Notes under the pieces: generated by a model
Seen by the model: the letters and a program-made list of their open reading frames with translations, nothing else
Databases searched by the model: none
What the model was told of the DNA's origin: nothing
Shown: positions 9,326 to 18,967 of the stretch, one piece after another
Layout: each line of letters begins with the position of its first letter
Position numbering within the stretch: position 1 is the stretch's first letter
Origin: Candidatus Megaera polyxenophila
GTDB lineage: Bacteria; Pseudomonadota; Alphaproteobacteria; Rickettsiales; Rickettsiaceae
Length of the DNA: 64,000 nucleotides
Reading direction: 5' to 3'
NCBI GenBank assembly: GCA_037101405.1
Contig: AP017964.1
Coordinates: 1,465,710 to 1,529,709 of the forward strand
Program-made: the position numbers and the translations under genes

Positions 9326-10115
9326 TTTTTATAGTGTTTTTAGTGCTATGGTTTAATAAATATGTACCTAGTAGAATCATAGGGATACATAATATTTGAC
9401 CTAAGGTAAAATATTTAAAAATAAAACCAATTTTAACATCTGGTTCTCTAAAAAACTCAACAAGCACTCTAAAACTACCATAAAAAATTAAAAATATTCC
9501 AGACATTCTACCGGGATTTTGTAGAAATTTACTTTTATAAGTAAAATACAACATTATGCAGAATAAAAATAATCCTTCTAACAACGCCTCGTATAATTGG
9601 CTAGGATGTCTTGGAAAACCGTCGCTATGTGGAAAAATTACTGCCCAAGGAACATTAGTTTGCCGGCCATAGAGTTCTGCATTTATGAAATTTGCTATTC
9701 TACCTAAGAAAAGACCAATTGGTGCTACAATCGCTAAAACGTCAGAAAATGAAAGAAATCTAATTTGATTTTTTTTACAATATAAATATGCAGCTACGCC
9801 CACACCAAATATTCCACCATGAAAAGACATGCCTCCTTCATAGGTTTTTAAAATCTCAATTGGATTAGAGAGGTATTTCTCTGGATCATAGAATAAAACA
9901 TGACCAAGCCTTCCACCAATAATAATAGCAATAATAGCCCAGCTAATGAAGTCTTCAGTGTGTTGTTTACTAATACCAATTGGGTATAAAAGGATCAATT
10001 TATTTGCATAATACCACCCAAGCAATATACCAACGATATAAGAGAGCGAATACCATGAAACTGCTAAAGAGCCTACAGAAAATATTACAGGGTTGATATT
10101 GGGAAAATCAATCAT
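9291..10115 (-). CDS. lgt: Prolipoprotein diacylglyceryl transferase
   Basis: Lgt is an inner-membrane enzyme that moves diacylglycerol from phosphatidylglycerol to the lipobox cysteine of prelipoproteins. The 274 residues form about seven membrane helices. Family motifs are [16 protein letters not shown], the catalytic-region MSFHGG, and [14 protein letters not shown] followed by RHPSQLYEA. The length is normal. It is followed by midA with a 35-base overlap and preceded by hemA, 18 bases away, so the three probably form one transcript. Confidence 0.95.
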   Translation of the reverse strand: MIDFPNINPVIFSVGSLAVSWYSLSYIVGILLGWYYANKLILLYPIGISKQHTEDFISWAIIAIIIGGRLGHVLFYDPEKYLSNPIEILKTYEGGMSFHGGIFGVGVAAYLYCKKNQIRFLSFSDVLAIVAPIGLFLGRIANFINAELYGRQTNVPWAVIFPHSDGFPRHPSQLYEALLEGLFLFCIMLYFTYKSKFLQNPGRMSGIFLIFYGSFRVLVEFFREPDVKIGFIFKYFTLGQILCIPMILLGTYLLNHSTKNTIKNGDRRKNKINN

Positions 10116-10133
10116 ATAAGAATACCACTTGAT

Positions 10134-11357
10134 TCAAGCTGCTTCTTCAAATCCTAGTTTAATACCGAGTTCATTAAACACATCAACCAAAGCCAGGGTT
10201 AACTCCTCAATCATTTGATCTGTATGAGCAGGGGTAGGGGTTATTCTCAGGCGTTCTGTACCGCGGGGAACTGTGGGGAAGTTTATGTGCTGAACAAAAA
10301 TGTTATGTCTATCAATTAGCAATTGGGAAGCTAATCTAGTTTTGTCTGGATCGCCAATAACTATAGGGACAATATGACTTTTATTGCGATAAAAATTAAT
10401 ACCTGCTTCTGTGAAAGATTTTTTAACTTTAGCTACCACTTCTTGGTGCTTTTCTCTTTCTTCTTCTGAATTTTTTAAATGAATAATACTAGCTTTTGCT
10501 GCAGCAGTGATCACCGGAGGAAGGGAGGTAGTGAAAATAAAACCGCTAGCAGTTGATCTAATGGCATCTATCATATTTTTATTTCCTGCTATATACCCAC
10601 CAATAACTCCATAAGCTTTAGCAAAAGTTCCTTGTATAATATCTATTTTGCTTTCAAATCCAAGCATATTAGCAATACCTGCGCCTCCTTTACCATAAAG
10701 ACCAACGCTGTGAACTTCATCGATATAAGTCATTGCATTGTATTTCTTAGCCAGGGAACAGATATCTTGTATAGGAGATATTTGACCATCCATGGAGTAA
10801 GCAGATTCAAAAACAATAATCTTAGGTTTTTTGATATCAACTGTTTTAAGAAGTTCCTCTAAGTGATTTATATTTAGGTGTTTATATATATGCTTCTCGC
10901 ATCTGGAATTCCTAATACCTGCTACCATAGAAGCATGGTTAAGTTCATCGGAGAAGAAAATCAAATCAGGCATAACCTTTGCAAGCGAGGTAAGAGTAGC
11001 ATCATTAGAAACGTATCCAGAAGTAAATACTAGGGCAGAGTCTTTGCTATGAAGATTAGCAATTTCATTTTCCAATTCTTGAATAGAGTAATTATTACCA
11101 CCAATGTTTCTAGTACCTCCAGAACCTACTCCATTATCCAGGAGGGCTTGAGCGGCGGCTTGTAAAACAGTAGGGTGCTGACTCATCCCAAGATAATCAT
11201 TTATACACCACATTATGACGTTTTTTCTTCTATCCTTTCCCCAGATAGCTTTTGGAAACTCTCCGGCTTTCCTTTGTAAGCCTATGAAGTTTCTATACCT
11301 GCCTTCTGTTTTTATTTGATTAACCTGTTTCTCAAAAGCGGCTTGATAATTATACAT
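10134..11357 (-). CDS. hemA: 5-aminolevulinate synthase
   Basis: This pyridoxal phosphate enzyme condenses glycine and succinyl-CoA to 5-aminolevulinate, the first committed haem step in alphaproteobacteria (Shemin pathway). The 407 residues show WCINDYLGMSQHP near the N-terminus, the glycine-rich GVGSGGTRNIGG, DEVHSVGLYG with the cofactor-binding Asp/His, and the cofactor lysine in GTFAKAYG. TERLRITPTPAHT is the usual C-terminal signature. The presence of ALAS supports an alphaproteobacterial origin. Confidence 0.96.
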   Translation of the reverse strand: MYNYQAAFEKQVNQIKTEGRYRNFIGLQRKAGEFPKAIWGKDRRKNVIMWCINDYLGMSQHPTVLQAAAQALLDNGVGSGGTRNIGGNNYSIQELENEIANLHSKDSALVFTSGYVSNDATLTSLAKVMPDLIFFSDELNHASMVAGIRNSRCEKHIYKHLNINHLEELLKTVDIKKPKIIVFESAYSMDGQISPIQDICSLAKKYNAMTYIDEVHSVGLYGKGGAGIANMLGFESKIDIIQGTFAKAYGVIGGYIAGNKNMIDAIRSTASGFIFTTSLPPVITAAAKASIIHLKNSEEEREKHQEVVAKVKKSFTEAGINFYRNKSHIVPIVIGDPDKTRLASQLLIDRHNIFVQHINFPTVPRGTERLRITPTPAHTDQMIEELTLALVDVFNELGIKLGFEEAA

Positions 11358-11441
11358 TTACATCCCTGTATTATAAACCTAGTCCAATATACATATAATC
11401 AACTATTTTAGAAATATTTAATTGTTTAATTTACTATTATT

Positions 11442-12272
11442 TTATGAATTACCATTGGTATTGTGCTTCATAAGGTAATTGAACTCTGCCCCTAGGATAA
11501 AAATCATATTAACTATATAAAAGAAAATTAGGGTAACTATAATACTTCCTAAAGAACCGTAAATTATATTCAATTGGTTATAATAAACCAGGTATGTAGA
11601 TAATAAATATCCACTTAATATCCAAAGCAATACACTTAAAAATGCTCCGGGTATAACCTCTGAAAATTTAAGTTTTACATTTGGGATGAGATAATATAGG
11701 GAACATACGGTTATAAACAGAGATAAAAATATCAAAAGATATCTAGAAAAATTCAGTATTGTTTTATAATCTTCTATCATTCTCATAAAACTCGGAAGTT
11801 TTTGCAGGCCAATAGGAATTATAATAAGCAATAACATAGTAAGGGATATCATAGTACTTATAAACAAGAATTGGGCAATACTTAACATTCTTCTTAAGAA
11901 ATAATTAGGGGGTGATTTGATTTGATAGACGCGGTTTAGTATGGTTCTAAGGCATTCTACAAAGGACGAAGATGTCCATATACTTCCTACAATCGCAAGA
12001 GTTAAAAGACCTTGGGGAGGAGTAGTCATAAGCTCTTTAATTCTATTTCTAATTGAGTCAATTGATTGAGCTGGCATATTCTCAAGAGCAAGCTGAATAA
12101 ATTTCTCTCCTAGTTCTGATGCTCCAAAAAAACCTGTAAAAGCGAGAATAAAGACAAAAAATGGGAAAATTGAAAGCAATACCATAAATGACATATAACC
12201 TGAATGTTCGATCCCGTCATGATCAATCATTTTAACTATGGCTTGGTATAAATTAACGATAACTCTTTTCAT
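11442..12272 (-). CDS. YihY/BrkB-family inner membrane protein
   Basis: This is a 276-residue polytopic protein of the YihY/virulence factor BrkB family, once annotated RNase BN. The N-terminal HSGYMSFMVLLSIFPFFVF and the IWTSSSFVECLRTILNRVY segment after the second helix are typical, with about six membrane helices in total. Its molecular function is not established. The older ribonuclease label for this family was a misassignment. It is the most upstream gene of this minus-strand run and starts at the edge of a long AT-rich gap. Confidence 0.85.
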   Translation of the reverse strand: MKRVIVNLYQAIVKMIDHDGIEHSGYMSFMVLLSIFPFFVFILAFTGFFGASELGEKFIQLALENMPAQSIDSIRNRIKELMTTPPQGLLTLAIVGSIWTSSSFVECLRTILNRVYQIKSPPNYFLRRMLSIAQFLFISTMISLTMLLLIIIPIGLQKLPSFMRMIEDYKTILNFSRYLLIFLSLFITVCSLYYLIPNVKLKFSEVIPGAFLSVLLWILSGYLLSTYLVYYNQLNIIYGSLGSIIVTLIFFYIVNMIFILGAEFNYLMKHNTNGNS

Positions 12273-12395
12273 TATATAATATTCGTTCTTTATGGTTATA
12301 AATATAAAATGGTGTTTTAGGTATATATGGTTTATTTAGGTTTTTCAATGGCTTATTAAAGACACTTACTTGCAGATAAAAAGAAAAAATAAATA

Positions 12396-12413
12396 AAATT
12401 TCTATAGAAATTT
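12396..12413. repeat. Perfect 18-base palindrome AAATTTCTATAGAAATTT
   Basis: The sequence equals its own reverse complement over 18 bases, which suits binding of a dimeric regulator. It lies about 290 bases upstream of the Xre gene and about 125 bases upstream of the yihY-like gene. No function is shown by sequence alone. Confidence 0.5.
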
Positions 12414-12554
12414 ATTCTGTAATATTTATTAACTAAACTTAATAAAGTATATGTAGAAATAATATATAAAAACATAAAATTTTTTATAAATTTCTTTTGT
12501 AGAAAGTACCTTCTTTTTAAAAGAATTTTTGATAAAAAAAGGATATCTTGTTAA

Positions 12555-12574
12555 AATTAATATATATATTAATT
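12555..12574. repeat. Perfect 20-base AT palindrome
   Basis: AATTAATATATATATTAATT is self-complementary over 20 bases, about 130 bases before the Xre start. In DNA this AT-rich it could arise by chance, though the length is notable. Confidence 0.4.
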
Positions 12575-12676
12575 CTTAAAAAATATTAAATAAGTTCTTG
12601 CAATTAGATAAAGTCTATGGTAATTCTACTATTGTTTAAATGTTGTATATAGTGCAAATCTTATTAACTAATACAA

Positions 12677-12682
12677 TATAAT
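12677..12682 (+). promoter_or_regulatory. Candidate -10 box TATAAT before the Xre gene
   Basis: A consensus TATAAT lies 21 bases before the ATG at 12704, with a ribosome site (AGAGG) between them. No good -35 box is found at the usual 16-18 base spacing. TTGTAT at 12642 is too far, so this is a weak call. Confidence 0.3.
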
Positions 12683-12703
12683 ACTTGACTAAAAGAGGTA
12701 AAA

Positions 12704-13081
12704 ATGGCTCGTAAAAATGATTATATAGAAGAAATTGACAAATTTATAGGTAATAAAATCTATTCTTTAAGATTAGCAAAAGGATTGTCCCGTCAGCAAT
12801 TATCACAAGTTATTGGTGTAACTCACCAACAGCTACAAAAATACGAAAAAGGTAACAACAGGATTTCTGTAGGAAGATTAGTTCTGATATCAAAGGCTTT
12901 AGATAAAAATATATCATATTTTTATGAAGGTCTGGAAACGGGCAACAAAGAAGCAACTGTGACACAGCATCAACGCATGTGTATTGAAGTTTCACGTAAT
13001 TTTATGAAAATTGAAAATACGGAGCATCAAAATGCAGTTAATACCCTTATAAAATCTTTAATAAAAGATAAAGCGGCTTAG
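12704..13081 (+). CDS. Small Xre-family helix-turn-helix regulator
   Basis: A 125-residue cytoplasmic DNA-binding protein. The HTH_3 domain covers about residues 15-70: the recognition part reads SRQQLSQVIGVTHQQLQKYE, followed by ISVGRLVLISKALDKNISYF. This arrangement is typical of the short Xre regulators common in alphaproteobacteria. The C-terminal 45 residues have no recognised domain. A ribosome site AGAGG precedes the ATG. It stands alone, so its targets are unknown; autoregulation through the upstream palindromes is a guess. Confidence 0.88.
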   Translation: MARKNDYIEEIDKFIGNKIYSLRLAKGLSRQQLSQVIGVTHQQLQKYEKGNNRISVGRLVLISKALDKNISYFYEGLETGNKEATVTQHQRMCIEVSRNFMKIENTEHQNAVNTLIKSLIKDKAA

Positions 13082-13091
13082 TTTAAAAGCA

Positions 13092-13123
13092 AATGACCCT
13101 CGAAACTTTATAGGGGGGTCATT
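13092..13123. terminator. Hairpin after the Xre gene
   Basis: AATGACCC pairs with GGGTCATT across a 16-base loop, starting 11 bases past the stop codon. A-rich sequence follows, not a T-run, so it is not a classical plus-strand terminator. It may protect the 3' end of the mRNA. Confidence 0.45.
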
Positions 13124-13248
13124 AAAAAGAAAACAAAAAAGCAAGAATTGCTTGTACCTAATCCACGTTTCTAGACACTCAAGTTTAAAACAATTAACTT
13201 CCTTTAAACCACTTTGGTATTCGAGAATAAAAAATAAATTATAAAGAA

Positions 13249-13325
13249 TGGTGGGCGGTAGAAGACTCGAACTTCCGACCTTTACGATGTCAACGTAATG
13301 CTCTAACCAACTGAGCTAACCGCCC
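13249..13325 (-). tRNA. tRNA-Val (anticodon GAC), CCA encoded
   Basis: On the minus strand the acceptor arm GGGCGGT at 13319-13325 pairs with ACCGCCC at 13253-13259. The D arm (TAGCTCAGTTGGTTAGAGC) and the T arm (TTCGAGTC) are canonical. The anticodon stem TTACG/CGTAA encloses the loop TTGACAT, giving anticodon GAC, which reads GUC and GUU valine codons. Discriminator A and a genomically encoded CCA (13249-13251) complete the gene. It is the only tRNA seen in the window. Confidence 0.96.
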
Positions 13326-13471
13326 AAAAATTTTTTAAATCCGGTATGTGTACATCTATTTACCCCGATTTTTTTTGAATTTCAAGATTTTAATTTGAAT
13401 TTTTACCTAAAATGAAATAAAAGCTATTTAAAAAATAGAAATTTACTATTAGAGATAATTATCAAAAATAA

Positions 13472-14134
13472 ATGAAAAATTTAAAAGAAAAAGCGTATAA
13501 TGAAAATAATAGTTTTGTTATAGCGTTAGATGGCCCATCGGCATCCGGGAAAGGAGCAATAGGGAGAATGCTTGCCTCTGAATTTAACTTGAAGTATGTG
13601 CAATCCGGTATTGTTTATAGGAGTCTGGCTTATTTGTGCATAGTGAACAATATCGATGTGGCAGATGTTAAAAAAATAATTGAATTTTCAAAAACTGACC
13701 ATCTGGTTGAACTTGCAAAAGAAATGGATTTAAATCAGGAAAGTATAGGGAATTATGCTTCCAAGATTTCTACTATTCCAGAAGTTCGTACTAATATAAA
13801 TAAATACCTAATTTTAATGATTACAACATATCCAAGAATTATAATGGAAGGGCGGGATATAGGCACTGTAATAGCCAAAGATGCGGATTTAAAAATTTTT
13901 ATTACTGCAGATGTCAATAAAAGAGCAGAAAGAAGATATAAGCAGTTGCAGGAAGAAGGAAAAAAATGTAAACTGGAGGATATTTTGCAATTACTTAAAG
14001 AGCGAGATTTGAGGGACAGTATGCGTATAGTAGATCCTCTAATGGTTGCTTCAGATGCTTTTGTTATTGACACTAGCAATATGGATCAACAGGAAGTAAT
14101 AGCTGAAATTAAAAACTACATAGAATTGAGCTAA
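13472..14134 (+). CDS. cmk: Cytidylate kinase
   Basis: CMP kinase phosphorylates CMP and dCMP with ATP in pyrimidine nucleotide salvage and synthesis. The 220 residues carry the P-loop GPSASGKGAIG (about 21-31), the YVQSGIVYRSLA segment (family GxxYR), MEGRDIGTVI and the lid-region ERRYKQLQ, then RDLRDSMR. The neighbour rpsA follows in the same direction; cmk-rpsA is a widely conserved pair in proteobacteria. Confidence 0.95.
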   Translation: MKNLKEKAYNENNSFVIALDGPSASGKGAIGRMLASEFNLKYVQSGIVYRSLAYLCIVNNIDVADVKKIIEFSKTDHLVELAKEMDLNQESIGNYASKISTIPEVRTNINKYLILMITTYPRIIMEGRDIGTVIAKDADLKIFITADVNKRAERRYKQLQEEGKKCKLEDILQLLKERDLRDSMRIVDPLMVASDAFVIDTSNMDQQEVIAEIKNYIELS

Positions 14135-14147
14135 TCCTAAAGTTTTA

Positions 14148-14204
14148 GTACCAAGGGGATATAGCTTATTTATTAACCTTAAAATTTGCACTAAATTTTG
14201 GTAC
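14148..14204 (+). promoter_or_regulatory. Inverted repeat in the rpsA leader
   Basis: GTACCAA (14148-14154) and TTGGTAC (14198-14204) are perfect inverted copies 43 bases apart, just before the rpsA ATG at 14234. In other bacteria S1 represses its own mRNA through a structured leader with no strong Shine-Dalgarno site. The rpsA start here also lacks one. A regulatory role is inference. Confidence 0.3.
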
Positions 14205-14233
14205 GGTTTAGCTGCCTAAAAAGTATAGTATTT

Positions 14234-15958
14234 ATGTTATTAAAAAAGAAAAGATTTATTCCTCAATTAAGCGACATTACCCCAAGTAGTGAAGATTTTG
14301 CCCATTTACTGGAAAGCGTTAATACTAGCCATGTAAAAGAAGGTATGGTGGTAAAAGGTCAGGTAGTAGAAACTAACGCTGATGTTATAGTTGTCGATGT
14401 TGGTCTTAAAAATGAAGGAAGAATAGCAGTAGCAGAATTTCAAACAGGCATGAATCAGACATTACCAAAAGTTGGTGATATAGTTGATGTGTTCGTTGAA
14501 AAAGTTGAGGGTAGACGAGGTACTGTTTTAAGCCGTGAAAAGGCTATCAGGGAAGAATCTTGGGTAACACTAGAAGATTTGTTCGAAAAGCAACAAAATG
14601 TTATGGGGGTTATCTTCGGAAGAGTTAAAGGAGGGTTTACAGTTGACTTAAAAGGAGTAGTAGCTTTCTTGCCTGGAAGTCAAGTGGATGTAAGACCTAT
14701 TAAAGATCCCACTTCAATTATGCACATTGAACAGCCGTTCCAAATTTTAAAGATGGATAAAAAGCTCGGTAATATCGTTGTTTCAAGAAGAGCTATACTT
14801 GAGGAGTCAAGGTCAGAAGCTAGAGACGAAATGTTATCGCAGATCAAAGAAGGGATGGTCTTAACAGGAGTAGTCAAAAATATTACCGATTATGGAGCTT
14901 TCGTTGATCTTGGTAGTGTAGACGGGTTATTACACGTTACCGATATCTCCTGGGGTAGAATTAATCACCCTTCCGAAGTTCTAAGATTTGGTCAAGAAAT
15001 TAAGGTTGTAGTTATTAAATATAACGAAGATACGAAAAGAATCTCTCTTGGCATGAAACAGCTAGATACTAACCCTTGGCAGAATATTAAGGAAGAATTT
15101 CCTATTAATAAGGGAATGAAAGGGAAAGTTACAAATATTGCTGATTACGGTGCTTTTATTGAATTAAAAGACGGTATCGAAGGCTTAGTGCATTCTTCAG
15201 AAATTTCTTGGGGTAAAACACATCAAAACCCTAAAAAATTACTAACTATCGGGCAAGAAGTTGAGTTTATTATTTTAGACGTAGATACTGACAAACATAG
15301 AATTTCTTTAAGTATTAAAAGATGTCAGGATAATCCTTTAGTAAAGTTCGCTGAAAAACATCCTGTAGGTAGCGTTATTAAAGCTCCTATCAGAAATATT
15401 ACAGATTTTGGTATGTTCGTAGCTATTGACGTCAATACGGATGGAATGATCCATGAGTCTGATATTAGTTGGGACGAAAACGGATCAGAAGCTTTAAAAA
15501 GATTCAAAAAAGGGGATGAAATTGAATGTAAAGTGCTCAGTATTGATATTGATAAAGATAGAGTAGCACTTGGTATTAAACAACTGTCTGAAGATCCAAA
15601 CGAAGGTAGTGATGCAGGAGAATTTAAGAAAAATATGGTTATAACCTGCGTCGTAACTGAAGTAAAAGAGGATGGAATCGAAGTTAATATTGATGGCAAA
15701 GCTGCCGGTATTATTAAAAAAGCTGACTTATCAGCTGAAAAATACGACCAAAAACCGGAAAGATTTGCAAAAGGAGATAGGCTAGATGCAAAAATAATAT
15801 CTATTGATAAATCCGCTAAAAAAATAGGCCTTTCTATTAAAGCTTTAGAAATTGAGGAACGTCAAAAAGCTATAAAAGAATACGGTTCAACAGATAGCGG
15901 TGCAAGCCTTGGCGATATTTTAGGTGCTGCTCTTGACGGAGTTAAAACTAGCAAATAA
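14234..15958 (+). CDS. rpsA: 30S ribosomal protein S1
   Basis: S1 binds mRNA on the small ribosomal subunit and helps initiation on weak leaders. The protein has six S1 (OB-fold) repeats; repeats 3-5 carry the usual [22 protein letters not shown] and [11 protein letters not shown] cores. The ATG at 14234 gives 574 residues, the normal size. An upstream TTG at 14198 would add 12 residues without family support. No strong ribosome site precedes the ATG, as is usual for rpsA. Confidence 0.95.
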   Translation: MLLKKKRFIPQLSDITPSSEDFAHLLESVNTSHVKEGMVVKGQVVETNADVIVVDVGLKNEGRIAVAEFQTGMNQTLPKVGDIVDVFVEKVEGRRGTVLSREKAIREESWVTLEDLFEKQQNVMGVIFGRVKGGFTVDLKGVVAFLPGSQVDVRPIKDPTSIMHIEQPFQILKMDKKLGNIVVSRRAILEESRSEARDEMLSQIKEGMVLTGVVKNITDYGAFVDLGSVDGLLHVTDISWGRINHPSEVLRFGQEIKVVVIKYNEDTKRISLGMKQLDTNPWQNIKEEFPINKGMKGKVTNIADYGAFIELKDGIEGLVHSSEISWGKTHQNPKKLLTIGQEVEFIILDVDTDKHRISLSIKRCQDNPLVKFAEKHPVGSVIKAPIRNITDFGMFVAIDVNTDGMIHESDISWDENGSEALKRFKKGDEIECKVLSIDIDKDRVALGIKQLSEDPNEGSDAGEFKKNMVITCVVTEVKEDGIEVNIDGKAAGIIKKADLSAEKYDQKPERFAKGDRLDAKIISIDKSAKKIGLSIKALEIEERQKAIKEYGSTDSGASLGDILGAALDGVKTSK

Positions 15959-15977
15959 ATTTACTTAAAATAACAAA

Positions 15978-16014
15978 AAAAGAAGCGGAATCTTACACAG
16001 GTTTCGCTTCTTTT
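15978..16014 (+). terminator. Rho-independent terminator of rpsA
   Basis: AAAAGAAGCGGAA pairs with TTTCGCTTCTTTT (13 base pairs with one G-U) around an 11-base loop, with the T-run forming the 3' arm, 19 bases past the rpsA stop. This is the clearest terminator of the window. Confidence 0.8.
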
Positions 16015-16291
16015 GTTCAATCTAATATCTACGGTCGTAGGGGTCATCATTAGTTAATTATAGCTATTCGTTAATTTCCAGATTAACACCCCTTTTATTT
16101 TCCATAATATAGATTATGTATATAAAATTAGAGATCAGCTCTAATGCTCTTAAGAAATAATAAATCATAACTGCAAACTTTCTTAACACTAGTCCAAATA
16201 GGATGGATATATTTTAGCTACAAGCATCAGCGAGAAAGAATTTCTAGTACGTCGTAGGAAACTAATGACACGTCACCAAATACCGGTGTGG
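16015..16291. other. Non-coding gap between convergent rpsA and symporter genes
   Basis: Apart from the terminator at its left edge I see no ORF, RNA gene or repeat that I can support here. Sequence composition does not stand out. Confidence 0.5.
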
Positions 16292-17692
16292 CTATATCGA
16301 TTTTTCTTTGGAATAATAATACCTATGCATGACTACTAGGACAAGCCAGTTGGCAGCCATCGCTGGAACTATGTTATCTATAACTGTAATGTCATCAAGA
16401 TAACTCCACAAAAGCACTACTGCTAGCCCTGCCCCCATTCTGTATAATACAGCTTTCTCGTAAGGTGTGCGGTAACTAAATATAGCCATGATAAAAGGCA
16501 CTGTAACTATTGGCATGTAAAAACCAATAGTAAATATAATAAGTTTAAAGACTGTTGTATCTTTTAAGGATAATAACAGAGCAATAGTGCCAATAATAAG
16601 GGAAGTTATACGAGCTGCTAATAATTCATTTTTTACTTTAATATTAAGACTTCTTAAAAAATCATGACTAAATAAAATAGATGAAGAATTTATATAACTA
16701 TCCGCAGTAGACATTGTCATAGCTATAACCCCTACTAACATCAACCCTTTATAGACTGGTATTAATTGGTCAAATATTAGAACTTTTATTATATCATCAG
16801 CAGATATATTAGGGGTTTTGGCTTCTATTACTAACACCAACCAAATTACAATTAAAAAAATAACAAAACATACTTGAGCACTTATAACAAAAGATCTTTT
16901 TGCTTGATCTACGTTCTTAGCCATGGATATTCTTTGAAAGACGGCACTATTAAAACCTGGAATTAAACAAATAAAGAATAAGGATAAGTTATTCCAGAAG
17001 CTTACTTTACTGGTATCAAAAATATTACCAAGATTATATTTTGGCTGGTTACTTAGAGCATTAACAACACTATTATAACTATCTGGTAAATTATTAAAGA
17101 AGTAATAAGTCATTATAGGGATAATAGACCCAAACGTTAAGAATTGAATCATATCTGTAAAAGTTACCGACTTAATACCACCCATAGTTGAATATAATAT
17201 CACAACTGCTCCTATTAAAAAAATTCCCTGGAATTTAGATATGTTCAATAAATATTCAAATACCAGTCCAGCAACTTTGAATTGTATAGCTATAATGCCG
17301 CAAACACCTATAATTCCAGATATTGCAGTAATTAATCTTACTTTATTACCATAGAGTTCCCCCATCGCCTCAGCTATGGAAAGTTTACCTAAAAACTGAC
17401 CCATACGGGGAATAAAAAAATACCCTATAACAAGAAAACAACCAATATAATCTGCTAATGATATAAAAATAAAAGAAAGGCCGTTAGTGTAAGTTTCTGT
17501 AATGACAGAAGAAAAAAAACCTCCCGCTATCCATGTAGAAACAATAGTAGCTACTATCGCTCCTGTACTAAAATTTCTATCTCCTATGGCATATTGGGTT
17601 ATTGAGGTGATACCTTTACTTGATTTTAAGCCAAGGATTATATTAAGAATTAAAAAGGCAAAAAATATTATATGATCTACATTCCACACCAT
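16292..17692 (-). CDS. Sodium:solute symporter family protein
   Basis: This is a 466-residue membrane protein of the SSS family (PutP/PanF type), with about 13 membrane helices. Signatures include the N-terminal SITQYAIGDRNFSTGAIVAT (family: Y..g.r....), VSTWIAGGFF in helix 2, YSTMGGIKSVTFTDMIQF in the middle, and MTMSTADSYINSSSILFSHD, which is the conserved sodium-site helix. The family couples Na+ entry to uptake of proline, pantothenate or other solutes. The substrate cannot be told here. It lies downstream of the RND/hydrolase run, separated by 113 bases, and may share that transcript. Confidence 0.88.
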   Translation of the reverse strand: MVWNVDHIIFFAFLILNIILGLKSSKGITSITQYAIGDRNFSTGAIVATIVSTWIAGGFFSSVITETYTNGLSFIFISLADYIGCFLVIGYFFIPRMGQFLGKLSIAEAMGELYGNKVRLITAISGIIGVCGIIAIQFKVAGLVFEYLLNISKFQGIFLIGAVVILYSTMGGIKSVTFTDMIQFLTFGSIIPIMTYYFFNNLPDSYNSVVNALSNQPKYNLGNIFDTSKVSFWNNLSLFFICLIPGFNSAVFQRISMAKNVDQAKRSFVISAQVCFVIFLIVIWLVLVIEAKTPNISADDIIKVLIFDQLIPVYKGLMLVGVIAMTMSTADSYINSSSILFSHDFLRSLNIKVKNELLAARITSLIIGTIALLLSLKDTTVFKLIIFTIGFYMPIVTVPFIMAIFSYRTPYEKAVLYRMGAGLAVVLLWSYLDDITVIDNIVPAMAANWLVLVVMHRYYYSKEKSI

Positions 17693-17805
17693 AAAATAGA
17701 AAAGAAATTATGTTATTTTATTACTCTACCTATGGTAGCGATTTTTGTAGGTTCTGCAACCTATATTTGTTATAAGGTTGCAATTTTTGGGAATGAATTA
17801 TTTAG

Positions 17806-18963
17806 CTATAAAGCCAAGGTTTCATCAAGCCAATCAAAAACCCTTTGGTTATATAATGAGCGTGCGAGCATTTCGCAATGACCACCACTACCCTCCTCTT
17901 CAGAAAAATGAACTAGTTTTTTATTACTAACATTAAGGGCTTTATAAAGCGCAAGTGCTCCACTTGCTATAGGATCTCCTTCTGGCAAAGTGATTAAAGT
18001 AGGACAGCGAATATTTTGTACTATATAAGAAAGTTTAAAATTTGACATCGATTTAAAGAAATCTTCTAAACAATTTACATTAAGTGTCCAGAATCCTCTT
18101 CGTACTATCCGCCAATGAAGCATTTCATCTATATTTAGTAGACTAGAAATTTTATTAATCATTGCCGTATTTAAGGAATCCGCAGCATCCCATTGTCCTG
18201 GATCTGCTATTAAAGCAGCTATTCTGTGTTCATACGCAGCTGCTCGGGGAGCAAGGAATCCTCCAAAACTCCATCCAGCAAGAATTATTTTTTTCTGATC
18301 TATTTCTTTTCTAGTTAAAGCATAATCTATTACGGGTGTTACTACATTTTCCCAATCAGGCCTCAAATAGCTATTACCTCGAATAAGATTACGACCTTGG
18401 CCAGGACCATCGAATAACAAGCAATTGTACCCTCTTTTTAAAGCTGCGTCCGCATGTGCAAAATACATTTCTTGTATATTCGAATCATAACCATTCGTGT
18501 AAACAATTGTAGGACGAGCATTGCCCGAATCATCAACCTTAAGAAAATACGCAGGAAGAGTTGCTGATTCAAAAGGAATTTCGATTATTTCTATGGGGGT
18601 TTTAAAAAGCAACGCTGCTTTTTGGAATACTTGAACTTCTTTATTAAAAGCGCTAATCAATCTACTATCAACAGGATATCCAAATAATGGGAAATAAGCT
18701 GTATGATAATAATTTGAAGCCCGAAGATACGTCTCGTGCGCACTAATTCTATGGCCATTTTTGAGGCTTTTATCTCCTATCTTCTCAGCTCTGCTTGCGG
18801 TAGCTATCCATTCCTGATACCACTCATCAACATTACCATCAGCTATTTTTTTTATTGTAACTAAACATTCTCCAAAATCCGCTCCTCCGGTTGCTATATA
18901 GCACATAGCCCTTTGAGTAAAAGCTTGATAAAGTGCATTGTTACTGAGTTTTAACTCTAGCAT
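17806..18963 (-). CDS. Alpha/beta hydrolase, FrsA / pseudooxynicotine hydrolase-like
   Basis: A 385-residue serine hydrolase. It has a helical N-terminal region (about 1-120), then the catalytic core: YTNGYDS oxyanion region, LLFDGPGQGRN, the nucleophile elbow GWSFGG (Ser232), an acid in LPEGDPIASG and the catalytic His in GSGGHCEM. The layout resembles FrsA and 2,6-dihydropseudooxynicotine hydrolase. The gene starts 4 bases after the RND pump stop, so it is almost certainly in the same operon. An attractive inference is that the hydrolase modifies a compound also handled by the pump. The natural substrate is unknown. Confidence 0.85.
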   Translation of the reverse strand: MLELKLSNNALYQAFTQRAMCYIATGGADFGECLVTIKKIADGNVDEWYQEWIATASRAEKIGDKSLKNGHRISAHETYLRASNYYHTAYFPLFGYPVDSRLISAFNKEVQVFQKAALLFKTPIEIIEIPFESATLPAYFLKVDDSGNARPTIVYTNGYDSNIQEMYFAHADAALKRGYNCLLFDGPGQGRNLIRGNSYLRPDWENVVTPVIDYALTRKEIDQKKIILAGWSFGGFLAPRAAAYEHRIAALIADPGQWDAADSLNTAMINKISSLLNIDEMLHWRIVRRGFWTLNVNCLEDFFKSMSNFKLSYIVQNIRCPTLITLPEGDPIASGALALYKALNVSNKKLVHFSEEEGSGGHCEMLARSLYNQRVFDWLDETLAL

Positions 18964-18967
18964 AAAT

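Larger units (their letters stand above)
12273..12703. other. 430-base AT-rich non-coding gap between divergent genes
   Basis: The yihY-like gene leaves to the left and the Xre regulator to the right. I see no convincing ORF. The gap is rich in A/T runs and holds two perfect palindromes, listed separately, plus a TATAAT in front of the regulator. It is probably a regulatory region for both genes. Confidence 0.6.

Noticed and set aside
12273..12703. A replication origin in the AT-rich gap
   Set aside because: AT-richness and palindromes suit an origin, but no DnaA boxes (TTATCCACA-like) were seen, and none of the genes that usually flank alphaproteobacterial origins (hemE, parAB, dnaA) is near.
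14198..14233. TTG start extending rpsA by 12 residues
   Set aside because: The added residues (Cys and Phe-rich) do not fit S1 proteins, and the TTG is part of the inverted repeat in the leader. The ATG at 14234 gives the usual N-terminus.
17672..17881. A 69-codon plus-strand ORF with a hydrophobic middle between the symporter and the hydrolase
   Set aside because: It overlaps the starts or ends of two well-supported minus-strand genes, has no ribosome site and no recognisable domain. The hydrophobic stretch is likely a by-product of AT-rich DNA.
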